From the NCBI GenBank assembly GCA_023663735.1, contig JAMPGV010000002.1, positions 1-64,000 of the forward strand: 64,000 nt of DNA, read 5' to 3'. The notes beneath the pieces were generated by a model. The model ran no database searches, was not told where the DNA came from, and saw only the letters and a list, made by a program, of their open reading frames with translations. Positions 18,436 through 27,414 of this stretch are shown here, piece by piece. Position numbers and translations under genes: made by a program. This stretch comes from Muribaculum sp. (GTDB lineage Bacteria; Bacillota; Clostridia; Lachnospirales; Lachnospiraceae). Every line of letters begins with the position of its first letter. The first letter of the stretch is position 1.

Positions 18436-19091
18436 AGCGCTTCCACCGCCGTCATCCGCAGGTTCTCCGGCACGGATCCCCCGCATCGGTATTCCCATTC
18501 CATCCTGCACACATATCCTCTGCCGTTGGCCGCCCGGCAGTCAAAATAGTCCCTTTCCCCATAGGAACTCAACAGCGCCATGATCGTTCCCCCGTGAACG
18601 ACCGCCGCAGCCCGGGCAGGTCTGTCCGCGGACGCAGCGCCGCCCGCCGCCCGCATCCGGCACAGTCCGGCGCACATTCTTGCCATGCCCTCCCGGCACC
18701 GCAGGACAAACGCTTCTCTGCTCTCACCCTCCGGGAACGCCCCCAAGCCTCCGCCGTCTAGCCACGCCTGATACCGCTCATCCCCCTGCAATTCCCGGTA
18801 AGTGCGGTATTCAAACGCCCCGAAATCCATCTCCGTCCACTCGGGAATCGTCACGGGGTGCAGCGCCGGATATAAAAGCGCCGCCGTCTCCACGCACCTT
18901 TTCATGGGACCGGCAAACAGATAGTCCGCCTCCGGGTAAACCCCCTGTTCTCGACAGGACAGCAAGGCCTCCCTTCCGGCCGCCGAAAGAGGCTCGTCCG
19001 TCCTGCCCAGATATCTGCCCTCCCGGTTCGCCTGCGTCTCCCCGTGCCGGATGAGCGCCAACGTCACTTGATCTTTTGTCCGATTCCGCAT
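18432..19091 (-). CDS. cobC: alpha-ribazole phosphatase-like histidine phosphatase CobC
   Basis: This protein would remove the phosphate from alpha-ribazole phosphate or adenosylcobalamin 5'-phosphate. The 219-residue product has the phosphohistidine motif LIRHGETQAN, the acidic WTEMDFGAFEYRT region and the second catalytic His in VVHGGTIMAL. Histidine phosphatases are broad, so the assignment leans on its place between the CobU-like gene (28-bp overlap) and cbiB. Confidence 0.87.
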   Translation of the reverse strand: MRNRTKDQVTLALIRHGETQANREGRYLGRTDEPLSAAGREALLSCREQGVYPEADYLFAGPMKRCVETAALLYPALHPVTIPEWTEMDFGAFEYRTYRELQGDERYQAWLDGGGLGAFPEGESREAFVLRCREGMARMCAGLCRMRAAGGAASADRPARAAAVVHGGTIMALLSSYGERDYFDCRAANGRGYVCRMEWEYRCGGSVPENLRMTAVEAL

Positions 19092-19465
19092 AGAACCCGC
19101 TCCACCTCCTCCGCTCTCCGGGCAAGCAGCACAAGAATCCGCCCCGTGCGCTCCCGGTACGCCCGCTCAAAGGCGTCCGCAGGCACGATCCCGTTTCCGA
19201 TCTCGTCGCAGATGATGATACAGTCCGCATCCCGGTTTAGACGGCTCAAACGGTCCAAATAATCCAAAATCTCCTCCTCCGGACATCCGCCGTCCTCCAT
19301 CCGCCACCTGACCCAGAGGTGAAAATGATCGATGACTACCATCCCATCCGCCCTTTCGGTGTCGTCCGGCAAAACGCCGTCCCACACCGTCTCCTCCCGC
19401 AGATGATATTTTTCAAGCACAAACTTTCGCTTTCCCTGCGCATATCCGCCGATCACCAGCCTCAT
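19064..19465 (-). CDS. short CobU-like protein with altered P-loop
   Basis: This 133-residue protein resembles the adenosylcobinamide kinase/guanylyltransferase CobU but is shorter (the full CobU here is 197 residues). Its P-loop reads GGYAQGKRKF, with Arg in place of the usual Ser/Thr after Lys. Other parts are CobU-like: CDEIGNGIVPADAFERAYRERTG and the C-terminal GIGQKI. Start ATG 19465 has GGGAGG eight bases away; the nearby ATG at 19471 is too close to it. Lying between cobS and cobC, it may be a regulatory, scaffolding or nucleotide-binding paralog; catalysis is doubtful. Confidence 0.8.
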   Translation of the reverse strand: MRLVIGGYAQGKRKFVLEKYHLREETVWDGVLPDDTERADGMVVIDHFHLWVRWRMEDGGCPEEEILDYLDRLSRLNRDADCIIICDEIGNGIVPADAFERAYRERTGRILVLLARRAEEVERVLCGIGQKIK

Positions 19466-19512
19466 ATCCATCCTCCCATGCTCCCATCCGCTCTCCGGCA
19501 CCCCCTCCGCCG

Positions 19513-20286
19513 TCAGCCCAACAAAATCCCGCATCCCGCCGCCGCGGCCAACATCCAGCCTTCGCACACCAGCACAAAATAGCCCGCCGTGTCCCCCGTC
19601 ACCCCGCCGAACGCCTTCCGGCTGTGATAAAAATAGTAAACCAGCGAAAGGAGAGCCGCCGCCGTGACGGAGAGTCCCGCAGGCAGGAACCAGTACAGCA
19701 TCAGCCCCACACAGGCAGCGCCCTGAAGGACGAGGGAGACAAGCACAATCCGCTTCCTCGCGCCGTCCGCAAAACGGCGCAGCATTCCGTCCTGTCTGGC
19801 CGGCGGAAACGAGACGGCGCTGATCCCGCAGAGGCAGCGCGACAGGAAGAAGCCGCAGCATACGACTTTCATCAGTCTGCCGTCCCGAATCTCGATCTCC
19901 GAAAATGCCCCCAGCCAGATCAGCCCGTACAGCGCAAGCAGAATCACTGCAAACGCTCCGATATGGGAATCTTTTAGGATTTCCAGCCTTCGCTCCCGCG
20001 GCTGGAAGGAGTGGATGGCGTCCACGGTATCCATAAATCCGTCCACATGAAATCCCCCCGTAATCAGAAGCGGTATGGCCGCAGAGACTGCCACGCGGCA
20101 CAGACTGCCGACCTGCCACGCGCCGCAGAGCAGCTGCCAGCAGTAAACGGCGGCTCCGGTCACCGCCCCGACCCAAGGGAAAAAACAATATACATATTTC
20201 AGATCTTCCTCTTTCCACGCAAACCGGGGAACCGGAATTTGAGAATAAGTGGAAAAAGCAATCAGCAAAGATTTGACCGCCCGCAT
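19513..20286 (-). CDS. cobS: adenosylcobinamide-GDP ribazoletransferase CobS
   Basis: CobS is the membrane cobalamin synthase that joins alpha-ribazole to adenosylcobinamide-GDP. The 257-residue product is mostly hydrophobic with the family start FSTYSQIPVP and the metal-binding segment FHVDGFMDTVDAIHSF, followed by LEILKDSHIGAFAV. It follows cobU by 39 bp and precedes the short CobU-like gene. Confidence 0.94.
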   Translation of the reverse strand: MRAVKSLLIAFSTYSQIPVPRFAWKEEDLKYVYCFFPWVGAVTGAAVYCWQLLCGAWQVGSLCRVAVSAAIPLLITGGFHVDGFMDTVDAIHSFQPRERRLEILKDSHIGAFAVILLALYGLIWLGAFSEIEIRDGRLMKVVCCGFFLSRCLCGISAVSFPPARQDGMLRRFADGARKRIVLVSLVLQGAACVGLMLYWFLPAGLSVTAAALLSLVYYFYHSRKAFGGVTGDTAGYFVLVCEGWMLAAAAGCGILLG

Positions 20287-20325
20287 ACCGCCGTCTCCTC
20301 CATCCTTCCTATCATTCCTGCCGAA

Positions 20326-20919
20326 TCACATTGCGTCTTTGAGCATGATCGGAATCCCGGCCACAACCTCCACCACCCGATCCGCCAAAACCGCCAGCCG
20401 CGCGTTGATCTGTCCCAGAACGCGGATATACGCCATGGTCTCCTGCGTATACGCCGCGCCGTCCTCGGACACATTGCCGCTGATGATGACCAGATGGGCG
20501 GTCTCTTCCCGTAACCGCAGAACGTCTCTCACCACCCGTCCCACGGTCTCTTCCTCCGTCTCCGTCCTCCCGCTGCCAAACATCTCGTTTGCGGTCAAAT
20601 TCGTGACGCATTCCAGCAAGACCACCCGCTTCCGCTCCTCCCCCTTCTCCCCCTTCTCCCATTCCTCCATCTGAAGAAGCGCCTCCGGCAGATCCGAAGC
20701 CTGCTCAATGGTGCGGAATCCTTTCCCGCTTCTAAGTCTTCGGTGCCTGTCCGCCTTCCGCTGCGTCTCGCAGTCGCAGATCTGCATGGTCGCCAGATAA
20801 TAGGTCTGTACCGACTTCGTATTTTTTACATTTTTCATGTCTTTCGCAAGAGAGCGGACGAGTTGCTCCCCGTAGGCGGATTTTCCGCTTCCGCTCCCGC
20901 CGATCACCAGTACCGTCAT
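20326..20919 (-). CDS. cobU: adenosylcobinamide kinase / guanylyltransferase CobU
   Basis: CobU phosphorylates adenosylcobinamide and transfers GMP to it. The 197-residue protein has an intact P-loop GGSGSGKSAYGE, the LLECVTNLTANEMF segment and ISGNVSEDGA in the Walker B-like region. The start overlaps the cobT stop by 4 bp (ATGA). It contrasts with the truncated paralog at 19064, whose P-loop is altered. Confidence 0.94.
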   Translation of the reverse strand: MTVLVIGGSGSGKSAYGEQLVRSLAKDMKNVKNTKSVQTYYLATMQICDCETQRKADRHRRLRSGKGFRTIEQASDLPEALLQMEEWEKGEKGEERKRVVLLECVTNLTANEMFGSGRTETEEETVGRVVRDVLRLREETAHLVIISGNVSEDGAAYTQETMAYIRVLGQINARLAVLADRVVEVVAGIPIMLKDAM

Positions 20920-22028
20920 AATGCCTCATACCTCTCATAGGGCTTCATCCGAAGATCCTGAAACAACGTTTTCCCGCGGTAGACGCACAGCGCCATCTCC
21001 AGAAGCTCCAGCATCATCACCGCCCCCGTCCCTTCCCCCAGCGCCATTTGTCCGTCTATCACAGGTTCCAGCTGCAGTTCCTCGGTCAGTTTCTCCACCG
21101 CCGCCTCTCTCCCTCTGTGGGAGGCGGTCAGATACCGAACCGTCCCCGGTGCGAGCCGCTCTGCAATCAGGGCGGCCGTCATGCTGATCACGCCGTCCAG
21201 CACGATCGGCATACGGAACACCGCGCCGCCGATGCAGACTCCCGCAAGCCCCGCAAGATCCAGCCCGCCCACCGTCTCCAGCACCCGCAGAGGTTCCGCC
21301 TCGTAGAGTCCGTATTTTGCCAAGGCCTCGTCGATGATCCGCTTCTTGCGCAAAAGCTTCTCGTCGCTTAGTCCCGCGCCTCTCCCCGTCACCGCATCCG
21401 CGCTGCATTTCAACAAAGCCGCCGCTGCCGCGCTGCTGGTGGTCGTATTTCCGATTCCCATTTCGCCCGTGGCCAGAATGCGGTAGCCCATCCGCCTGCA
21501 CTCCTCCACCAGCTCCACACCGGTAAAAACCGCCCGGAGCGCTTCCTCCCGCGACAGGGCCGGTTCCTTTCTGAAATTCCGGGTGCCGCGGCGGATTTTC
21601 CTGTCCCATACGCCGGGAATCCGCTCCTCGGTGTTGATCCCGATATCCACGGGAATCGTGTCCGCCCCGATGGCCGCCGCCATCCTTCCCACCGAGGAAG
21701 CGCCTTTTGCCATCTGCCGCGCCACCGCCGCCGTGACTTCCTGCCCCGACTGGCTGACTCCCTCCTCCACAATCCCGTTGTCCGCGCACAAGATCAGAAC
21801 CGCCTTGCGGGAAATGTCAATCTCTTCCGTTCCCAGAATTGCACCGATCCGGGCGGTGGCAGTTTCAAATCTGCCCATTCCGTCGAGAGGTTTTGCGATC
21901 CGATCCCAATTCGCCAAAATATTCCGATAGATTCCGCCGTCCGGCGCCTCTATTCCCCCGGCCAGCTCCGCCAGACGCTCTAACGAACACGGCTCACCGC
22001 CGGATGTTTGACGCTCGAAGCATTCCAT
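20916..22028 (-). CDS. cobT: nicotinate-nucleotide-dimethylbenzimidazole phosphoribosyltransferase CobT
   Basis: CobT activates the lower-ligand base to alpha-ribazole phosphate. The 370-residue product shows [26 protein letters not shown], and [11 protein letters not shown] near the C-terminus with the catalytic Glu. Start ATG 22028 has GGAGGG upstream and overlaps the end of cbiP by 35 bp. No dimethylbenzimidazole synthesis gene (bza or bluB) is in the window, so the base is either imported or made elsewhere. Confidence 0.95.
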   Translation of the reverse strand: MECFERQTSGGEPCSLERLAELAGGIEAPDGGIYRNILANWDRIAKPLDGMGRFETATARIGAILGTEEIDISRKAVLILCADNGIVEEGVSQSGQEVTAAVARQMAKGASSVGRMAAAIGADTIPVDIGINTEERIPGVWDRKIRRGTRNFRKEPALSREEALRAVFTGVELVEECRRMGYRILATGEMGIGNTTTSSAAAAALLKCSADAVTGRGAGLSDEKLLRKKRIIDEALAKYGLYEAEPLRVLETVGGLDLAGLAGVCIGGAVFRMPIVLDGVISMTAALIAERLAPGTVRYLTASHRGREAAVEKLTEELQLEPVIDGQMALGEGTGAVMMLELLEMALCVYRGKTLFQDLRMKPYERYEAL

Positions 22029-23523
22029 AAATTCCCTCCATATCCAGATGTTCCGATAAACAGTCCGCCAGTTTCTCATACTGGCGGTTCTTGAACTCCT
22101 GATAATCCACATAGTTTCCTGTTTCTATCGTAACCCCGCTTCCTTTTCTGGCGGCCAGCGCGCCGATCAGCGCGGAAGCGGCCGCGCCCTTGTCGAAAAT
22201 CCCGTGAATATAGGTTCCGTACACATTTTCTTCATCGCCGGTAAAAAACGCCCCGTCTCCTCCATGCCCTACGGGCGCAGTGTTCCTTCCGCCCTCCGGG
22301 CGCGGTGTTCCTTCCGCCCTCCGGCTCTGTCCCATATGGATCTCATAGCCGTCATAGGCAAGCCCCGAGAGTGCGGAAAAGATTCCCTCTACAGGGTTGA
22401 CCGTCCCCCGCACCTGACGGCATACTTTCTCACTTTTCCATTCGGTGACGATCGGAAGCAGCCCAAGCCCCTCCATCGAACCTCCCGACTCCACGCCTTC
22501 CGGGTCTGAGATCCGCATCCCCAGCATCTGATATCCGCCGCAGATGCCGCAGATCGGTACCCGCCCCGCAAGCTTTTGCAAAACCGCCTCGAAGCCGCCC
22601 CGGCGCATCCATTCCAAGTCGCTCATGGTGTTTTTGCTTCCTGGCAGGAAGATCAGATCCGGAGCGCCCAATTCTGACACATTCGTCACATAGCGCACGG
22701 ACACCTCTCCCATCTGCTCAAACACGTTAAAATCCGTAAAATTTGAAATTCTGGGATAGCGGATAACGGCTATGTCGATCCGCCCCCGCGGCTTTCTCTC
22801 AAAACGCTCCGTGAGACTGTCCTCGTCCTCCAGTTCGATCTCCAGATAGGGAACCACGCCCGCCACCGGAACGCCCCCTCTCGATTCCAGCATCTCGATG
22901 CCGGAAGTAAACAGGGAAGGGTCTCCGCGAAATTTGTTGATAATGAGTCCCTTGACCCGCTCCCGCTCCTCTTTTTCCAACAGCATTAACGTCCCCAGAA
23001 GCTGGGCAAACACGCCGCCCCTGTCGATATCCCCCACAAGCAGAACCGGCGCGTCCACCAGCTCTGCCAATCCCATATTGACAATGTCGTTCTCCCGCAG
23101 ATTGATCTCCGCCGGACTGCCCGCCCCTTCGATGACAATGATCTCCGCCGCCTTTTCCAACTCCCGGAACGCCCGCAGGATATCCGGAATCAGTCTGCGT
23201 TTGTAGGCGAAATATTCCCTTGCGCTCATATTGCCCAGAACCCGCCCGTTCACGATCACCTGCGAACCCGTGTGATCCGTCGGTTTCAAGAGAACCGGAT
23301 TCATGCAGACGGAAGGCTTGATTCCTGCCGCCTCCGCCTGCATGACCTGCGCCCTGCCCATTTCCAGTCCCTCTTCGGTAATAAAAGAATTCAGCGCCAT
23401 ATTCTGCGACTTGAAGGGAGCCACGCTGTATCCGTCCCGCTTCATAATCCTGCACAGCCCCGCTGTCAGAAGACTTTTGCCCGCGCCGGACATGGTTCCC
23501 TGAACCATAATGACCTTCGCCAT
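21994..23523 (-). CDS. cbiP: cobyric acid synthase CbiP
   Basis: CbiP (CobQ) amidates the b, d, e and g side chains of adenosylcobyrinic acid diamide. The 509-residue protein has the ATPase domain ([31 protein letters not shown]) and a class I amidotransferase domain with nucleophile Cys in [10 protein letters not shown] and the catalytic His in GTYIHGIFD. Between these two motifs, at 22274-22323, lies a 25-nt tandem duplication not divisible by three. It encodes different residues in each copy, and copy-number change would frameshift the protein before the catalytic His. Confidence 0.94.
   Translation of the reverse strand: MAKVIMVQGTMSGAGKSLLTAGLCRIMKRDGYSVAPFKSQNMALNSFITEEGLEMGRAQVMQAEAAGIKPSVCMNPVLLKPTDHTGSQVIVNGRVLGNMSAREYFAYKRRLIPDILRAFRELEKAAEIIVIEGAGSPAEINLRENDIVNMGLAELVDAPVLLVGDIDRGGVFAQLLGTLMLLEKEERERVKGLIINKFRGDPSLFTSGIEMLESRGGVPVAGVVPYLEIELEDEDSLTERFERKPRGRIDIAVIRYPRISNFTDFNVFEQMGEVSVRYVTNVSELGAPDLIFLPGSKNTMSDLEWMRRGGFEAVLQKLAGRVPICGICGGYQMLGMRISDPEGVESGGSMEGLGLLPIVTEWKSEKVCRQVRGTVNPVEGIFSALSGLAYDGYEIHMGQSRRAEGTPRPEGGRNTAPVGHGGDGAFFTGDEENVYGTYIHGIFDKGAAASALIGALAARKGSGVTIETGNYVDYQEFKNRQYEKLADCLSEHLDMEGIYGMLRASNIRR
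22274..22323. repeat. 25-nt tandem duplication inside cbiP
   Basis: Two adjacent 25-bp units differ at one position (22274-22298 and 22299-22323). The period is not a multiple of three, so unit gain or loss shifts the cbiP frame. The unit is GC-rich with GGCGGAAGG on the coding strand. Confidence 0.85.
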
Positions 23524-23587
23524 AACAACCTCCGCCTATGCGCCCCGCGGCACAGACATCCGCAAGGCTTCCTCCGCCGTCCGCCCT

Positions 23588-24418
23588 TCATTCCCGCAGC
23601 TTCCTAAGATACGCAAGCAGTCCGGGGTTTTGGGCAAAACGCTCCTCGTCAATCCCGAAGAGCCGCTCTATAAAGTCCGATGCGAACACCTCCTCCGGCG
23701 TACCATACCGCTCCACATACTCCCCTTTTAAACACAAAATCTTATCAGAGACAAGCTTGGCAAGTTCCAGCTCGTGCAGGGACATAATCACCGTCAGTCC
23801 CTTTTTCCTGCGCATTTCCTCCAAGAGGGACAAAAACTCCAGCTTATGGCGGATATCCAGATAGGAAGTCGGTTCGTCCAAGATCACGATCTCAGGCTCC
23901 TGACAGATGGCTCTCGCCAGCATGACCCGCTGCCTCTGTCCGTCGCTGATTCGGTCAAAATCCTGTCCGCCCAGCTCCGTGGTCCCCGTGAGCCGCATCA
24001 CCTCGTCCACGATGCGCCAATCCTCCCTCGACAGAACGCCGAACCATCCGGTATAGGGATAACGCCCCGTGGCAACCACGTCCCGGCAGCTTTTCAGCTC
24101 CGCCCGCAGCCGCTCCGTAAACACCACCGACAGTTTCTTCGCCAGACCGCTCTCCCTCAGACCGGACAGCATATCCTTCCCCAGCCAGACCGTCCCGCCC
24201 AGCAAAGCCAGCTGTCCCGCAATGCTCTTTAAGACCGTGGATTTCCCCGCACCGTTTGGTCCGATAAGACTTAAGATCTCCCCCTTGGGCAGCGTGATTT
24301 CTATGTCTTTCACCACCGTTTTGGAGCCGTAGCCCACACACAGCCCGCGGGCCGCAAAATAATAATTGTCCGTCATCGCAATTTTACACACTTTTCCGGA
24401 TTCCAAAATGTACTCCAA
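23588..24418 (-). CDS. FecE/BtuD-type ABC transporter ATPase
   Basis: This is the ATPase of the iron-siderophore/B12/heme importer class. The protein has Walker A GPNGAGKST, a signature close to ISDGQRQRVMLARAI, and Walker B IVILDEPTSYLD. A later ATG at 24376 (MTDNYYF) is an alternative start that removes a 14-residue extension. It follows the permease by 27 bp in the riboswitch-controlled operon. Context suggests corrinoid, cobalt-chelate or another tetrapyrrole as substrate. Confidence 0.9.
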   Translation of the reverse strand: MEYILESGKVCKIAMTDNYYFAARGLCVGYGSKTVVKDIEITLPKGEILSLIGPNGAGKSTVLKSIAGQLALLGGTVWLGKDMLSGLRESGLAKKLSVVFTERLRAELKSCRDVVATGRYPYTGWFGVLSREDWRIVDEVMRLTGTTELGGQDFDRISDGQRQRVMLARAICQEPEIVILDEPTSYLDIRHKLEFLSLLEEMRRKKGLTVIMSLHELELAKLVSDKILCLKGEYVERYGTPEEVFASDFIERLFGIDEERFAQNPGLLAYLRKLRE

Positions 24419-24445
24419 TTCATTGCTCCCGAATGTTCCCCGATC

Positions 24446-25489
24446 TCACTCCCGTTTTCTTTTTATCATGATCCAAAGCACTACCGGCGCTCCGAAAATG
24501 GCCGTCACCGTGCTGACGCTCAACTCGGTAGGAGCAAACATCGTCCGGGCAAGCAGATCGCAGAACAGGCAGAACAGGCTTCCCCCCAGAAAACAGGCCG
24601 GTATCATCCGGATGGGTTCCGCCGTGTTTAACAGTTTCTTGACCAGCCAGGGCGCAGCGATCCCCACAAAGGAAACCGGGCCGGCAAACGCTACGATACA
24701 GGCCGATAAAATGCTGGAAAGCAATACAATACCGATCCGCAGCCACCTAAGATTGACCCCCATATTCCGGGCGTACACGTCGCCCAGCTGATAGGCTCCC
24801 AAAGGCTTCGACAGCAAAAATACCGCCAAAACGGCCGGGACAACCACCGCCGACATGGCTCCCACATTCTCCCAGGTCATACCGGAAAAGCTCCCTCTGG
24901 ACCAGTTGTGCAGATTCACGATGTCCGCGTCGTCCGCGAACGTGACCACCAGCTCCGTGACCGCCGAACAGATATAACCGATCATGACGCCGCTCACCAC
25001 CAGCAGAGACATGTTCCTGACCCTGTGCGACATCAGAAGCACAAAGCCCATGGAGAGCATTGATCCGGCAAACGCCCCCAAAATCATGACCCCCGACGTC
25101 ACTCTGGCCGACCTGCCCATCAAAAAGACCAGCTCCAGCGCCACTACCATTTTGGCTCCGGAGGAAATCCCCAGAACAAAGGGACCCGCGATGGGATTGT
25201 GAAAAAATGTCTGCAGCAGATATCCCGCAAGGGCGAGCGCCCCGCCGAGAATCAGAACCGCAGCCGCCCGTGGAAACCGGATGTCCCACAGAATCCGGCT
25301 GACCGCTTCGCTGCTTCCCCGCCCGGCAAACGCCCCCGCCAAATCCGGCAGCGCAATGCGCACGCTGCCGATACAGATATTCAGGAGCAGGAAAACCAAA
25401 GTGCCGGCTCCCAGAAAGAGAAACGCCATAATCGATCTGCCTTTTTTACGTTCCTGCATGAGAACCCCAAATCCTTTCCCCGTCCGCAT
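24446..25489 (-). CDS. FecCD/BtuC-type ABC transporter permease
   Basis: The 347-residue product has about ten hydrophobic segments and the family motifs DIRFPRAAAVLILGGALALAG, QTFFHNPIAGPFVLGISSGA and, near the C-terminus, GPVSFVGIAAPWLVK. It belongs to the BtuC/FhuB importer permeases. The start at 25489 nearly abuts the stop of the binding-protein gene; a second ATG at 25459 is possible. Binding protein, permease and ATPase lie in that order behind cbiK. Confidence 0.92.
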   Translation of the reverse strand: MRTGKGFGVLMQERKKGRSIMAFLFLGAGTLVFLLLNICIGSVRIALPDLAGAFAGRGSSEAVSRILWDIRFPRAAAVLILGGALALAGYLLQTFFHNPIAGPFVLGISSGAKMVVALELVFLMGRSARVTSGVMILGAFAGSMLSMGFVLLMSHRVRNMSLLVVSGVMIGYICSAVTELVVTFADDADIVNLHNWSRGSFSGMTWENVGAMSAVVVPAVLAVFLLSKPLGAYQLGDVYARNMGVNLRWLRIGIVLLSSILSACIVAFAGPVSFVGIAAPWLVKKLLNTAEPIRMIPACFLGGSLFCLFCDLLARTMFAPTELSVSTVTAIFGAPVVLWIMIKRKRE

Positions 25490-25490
25490 T

Positions 25491-27365
25491 TTATTCCAGC
25501 CGGAACAGATAGCGCATATCCGTCTCTTCCCCCTGAATCATTCCATGGATATCCTGTATCAAGTCTCCGGCGGAGAGGGACTGCTGGTACATGTCATTTG
25601 TGGTACACCAGACATTTCCCTCCCGCACGGCCTTAAAATCCGCAAGCGGGCTGCATTTGTCCAGAAGCTCATCGAGATCTGCCACGCCGCCGTCGATAGA
25701 ACTGTTGTAGATCAAAAAATCCGCATCCTTTGCACCGGCATAAAATTCCTCCACCTGCAGGTTCACGGTAGAGCGTTTTGTCTCCGGATCGCCCAGATTC
25801 TCAAACACATACTTTCCCCCCGCAAGCTCTATCATCTTCGGCACATAGTCGGAGGATTGGCGCACCTGAATCAGACCGTTGGAAGTGACAAAGAAAAACG
25901 CCACCGTCTTGTCCGTCTTCTCGTCCGCGCCCACGCGCTCAAGAACCGCCGCCTGTTCGGTAAAAATCCGCTCCGCTTCCGCTTCTTTTCCCAGCAAAGC
26001 TCCATAGAACTTCACCCACTCCACACGCCCCAGCGGATGCGGCTCATAGCTGGAATATTCGATCAGAACCGGAATGTCGAACTCCCCCAGCTTCTCCACC
26101 ACCTCGGGTGCGTGGGAAATCATCCGGTTCTCTATGGCGAGCGTACAATTTTTCGAGACGATCAGCTCATAGTCCGGCTGATTGTATTTGCCGGCATAGA
26201 GAATGTCGCCCCGCTCCATGGCCTCTCTGGCCGCCTCGATATACCATCCGTCCGCCTTCTGACCCGAAAATCCGATCGCATCCAGCGCGTCCAGCGCGCG
26301 AAACATATCCATCGCCGAGGACGCCACCAGATAAATATCTTTCAGGGGACGCTGCAGCACCACCACGTCCTCCTCCAGATCCCGCGGAGTTTCCCGCCCC
26401 TGCGGCACCAGCAAAAAGCGGCCTCCGTCCATCGTAGTCGTCAGCATCACATACCCGTCCGCATAATAGTCCGCCGTGAAATTTTCGGCATACTGAAGCG
26501 CCATACTTTTCTCATAGACCAGACTCCCGCCGTCCGATACGGCGCGGGAATCGGTCATGGTATCCGAGTGGAAGGTCAACATGTACTCTATCTCATGAGG
26601 TCTGCTCATCGCCACCGTGTCTCCGATCACAGTCATCGGCTCGTCGAAGCAGAGAACGGGGATCTCAAAAGTGGAATCCCCCTCCGTATTCGTCGGCAGA
26701 TACTTCTCGCCGTCCACGATCATATAATCGTAATTGGGACTGTTCCACCGTACCGCTGCAATCGCTTTTCCGTCCTCTATCCTGACCGTCACCGGCGACA
26801 GGATCGCCGCCCTCCCGCTTCCGCCCTCAAACGTCAGTTCCACGCTGTAGACGCCGTCCGCCCAAACCGCTGCACCCTCCGCCTGCGTCTCCTGCAAAAC
26901 CGGATTCTTCACACTGACCTTGTGGTCATACCATTTTCCTTTGGTGCCGATCAGCGCCAAATCAAATTCTACCTCCAACGCCGGCACGGGTACGTCGAAT
27001 CCATAGACTTCCTCCGTCAAACCATCCTCATACGTCACCGTATCCACCGTCGGGTCAAGCAGTTCGGCTCCGTCCTGCGCCGCCTCCTTGGCAAGTCCGG
27101 GATAGAGATTCACAATCTTCTTGGATCCCAGTGAGATATGGATGGTCATCTGCCCGTTCTCCACGGTCAGCGTTCCCTTGCCGTCACAGGTTTCGTTCAC
27201 ACGGAACATGCTGCTGTCCGTCTGGAACTCAGCCAGATAAATCCCGTCCGGCAGCTCCGCCTGAGCCGATTGCGGCTCAAGCGGATTGCTTGTGTTTCCA
27301 CAACCGCCAAACAGTACGATAACGCAAAACAGGCAAATGGCGGCAATGAGCCTTTTCTTCTTCAT
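25491..27365 (-). CDS. ABC importer binding lipoprotein with NEAT-like N-terminal domains
   Basis: Start ATG 27365 has GGGAGA upstream and gives a signal peptide with lipobox FGGC. The ~624-residue protein has two N-terminal beta-rich regions (about 35-145 and 160-290) that resemble NEAT/iron-transport-associated domains, for example VDGEKYLPTNTEGDSTFEIP. A FecB/BtuF-type periplasmic-binding domain follows (about 300-620; LVASSAMDMFRALDAL, RSTVNLQVEEFY). NEAT domains bind heme, so the fused receptor may capture a tetrapyrrole or corrinoid at the cell surface. The adjacent permease and ATPase complete the importer. Substrate is inferred from riboswitch control and neighbours. Confidence 0.83.
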   Translation of the reverse strand: MKKKRLIAAICLFCVIVLFGGCGNTSNPLEPQSAQAELPDGIYLAEFQTDSSMFRVNETCDGKGTLTVENGQMTIHISLGSKKIVNLYPGLAKEAAQDGAELLDPTVDTVTYEDGLTEEVYGFDVPVPALEVEFDLALIGTKGKWYDHKVSVKNPVLQETQAEGAAVWADGVYSVELTFEGGSGRAAILSPVTVRIEDGKAIAAVRWNSPNYDYMIVDGEKYLPTNTEGDSTFEIPVLCFDEPMTVIGDTVAMSRPHEIEYMLTFHSDTMTDSRAVSDGGSLVYEKSMALQYAENFTADYYADGYVMLTTTMDGGRFLLVPQGRETPRDLEEDVVVLQRPLKDIYLVASSAMDMFRALDALDAIGFSGQKADGWYIEAAREAMERGDILYAGKYNQPDYELIVSKNCTLAIENRMISHAPEVVEKLGEFDIPVLIEYSSYEPHPLGRVEWVKFYGALLGKEAEAERIFTEQAAVLERVGADEKTDKTVAFFFVTSNGLIQVRQSSDYVPKMIELAGGKYVFENLGDPETKRSTVNLQVEEFYAGAKDADFLIYNSSIDGGVADLDELLDKCSPLADFKAVREGNVWCTTNDMYQQSLSAGDLIQDIHGMIQGEETDMRYLFRLE

Positions 27366-27414
27366 AGCTTCTCCCTCTGTTTGATCTGTCACAAAATCCG
27401 GACGTCCCCGAGCG

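Noticed and set aside
19064..20218. Single 384-codon frame covering cobS antisense frame and the CobU-like gene
   Set aside because: The 5' two thirds are an out-of-frame reading of cobS; only the last 133 codons resemble a protein family.
25281..27134. 617-codon plus-strand open frame antisense to the importer binding protein gene
   Set aside because: It is a shadow of the GC-rich coding frame on the minus strand. The opposite frame has a lipobox, domains and a ribosome binding site.
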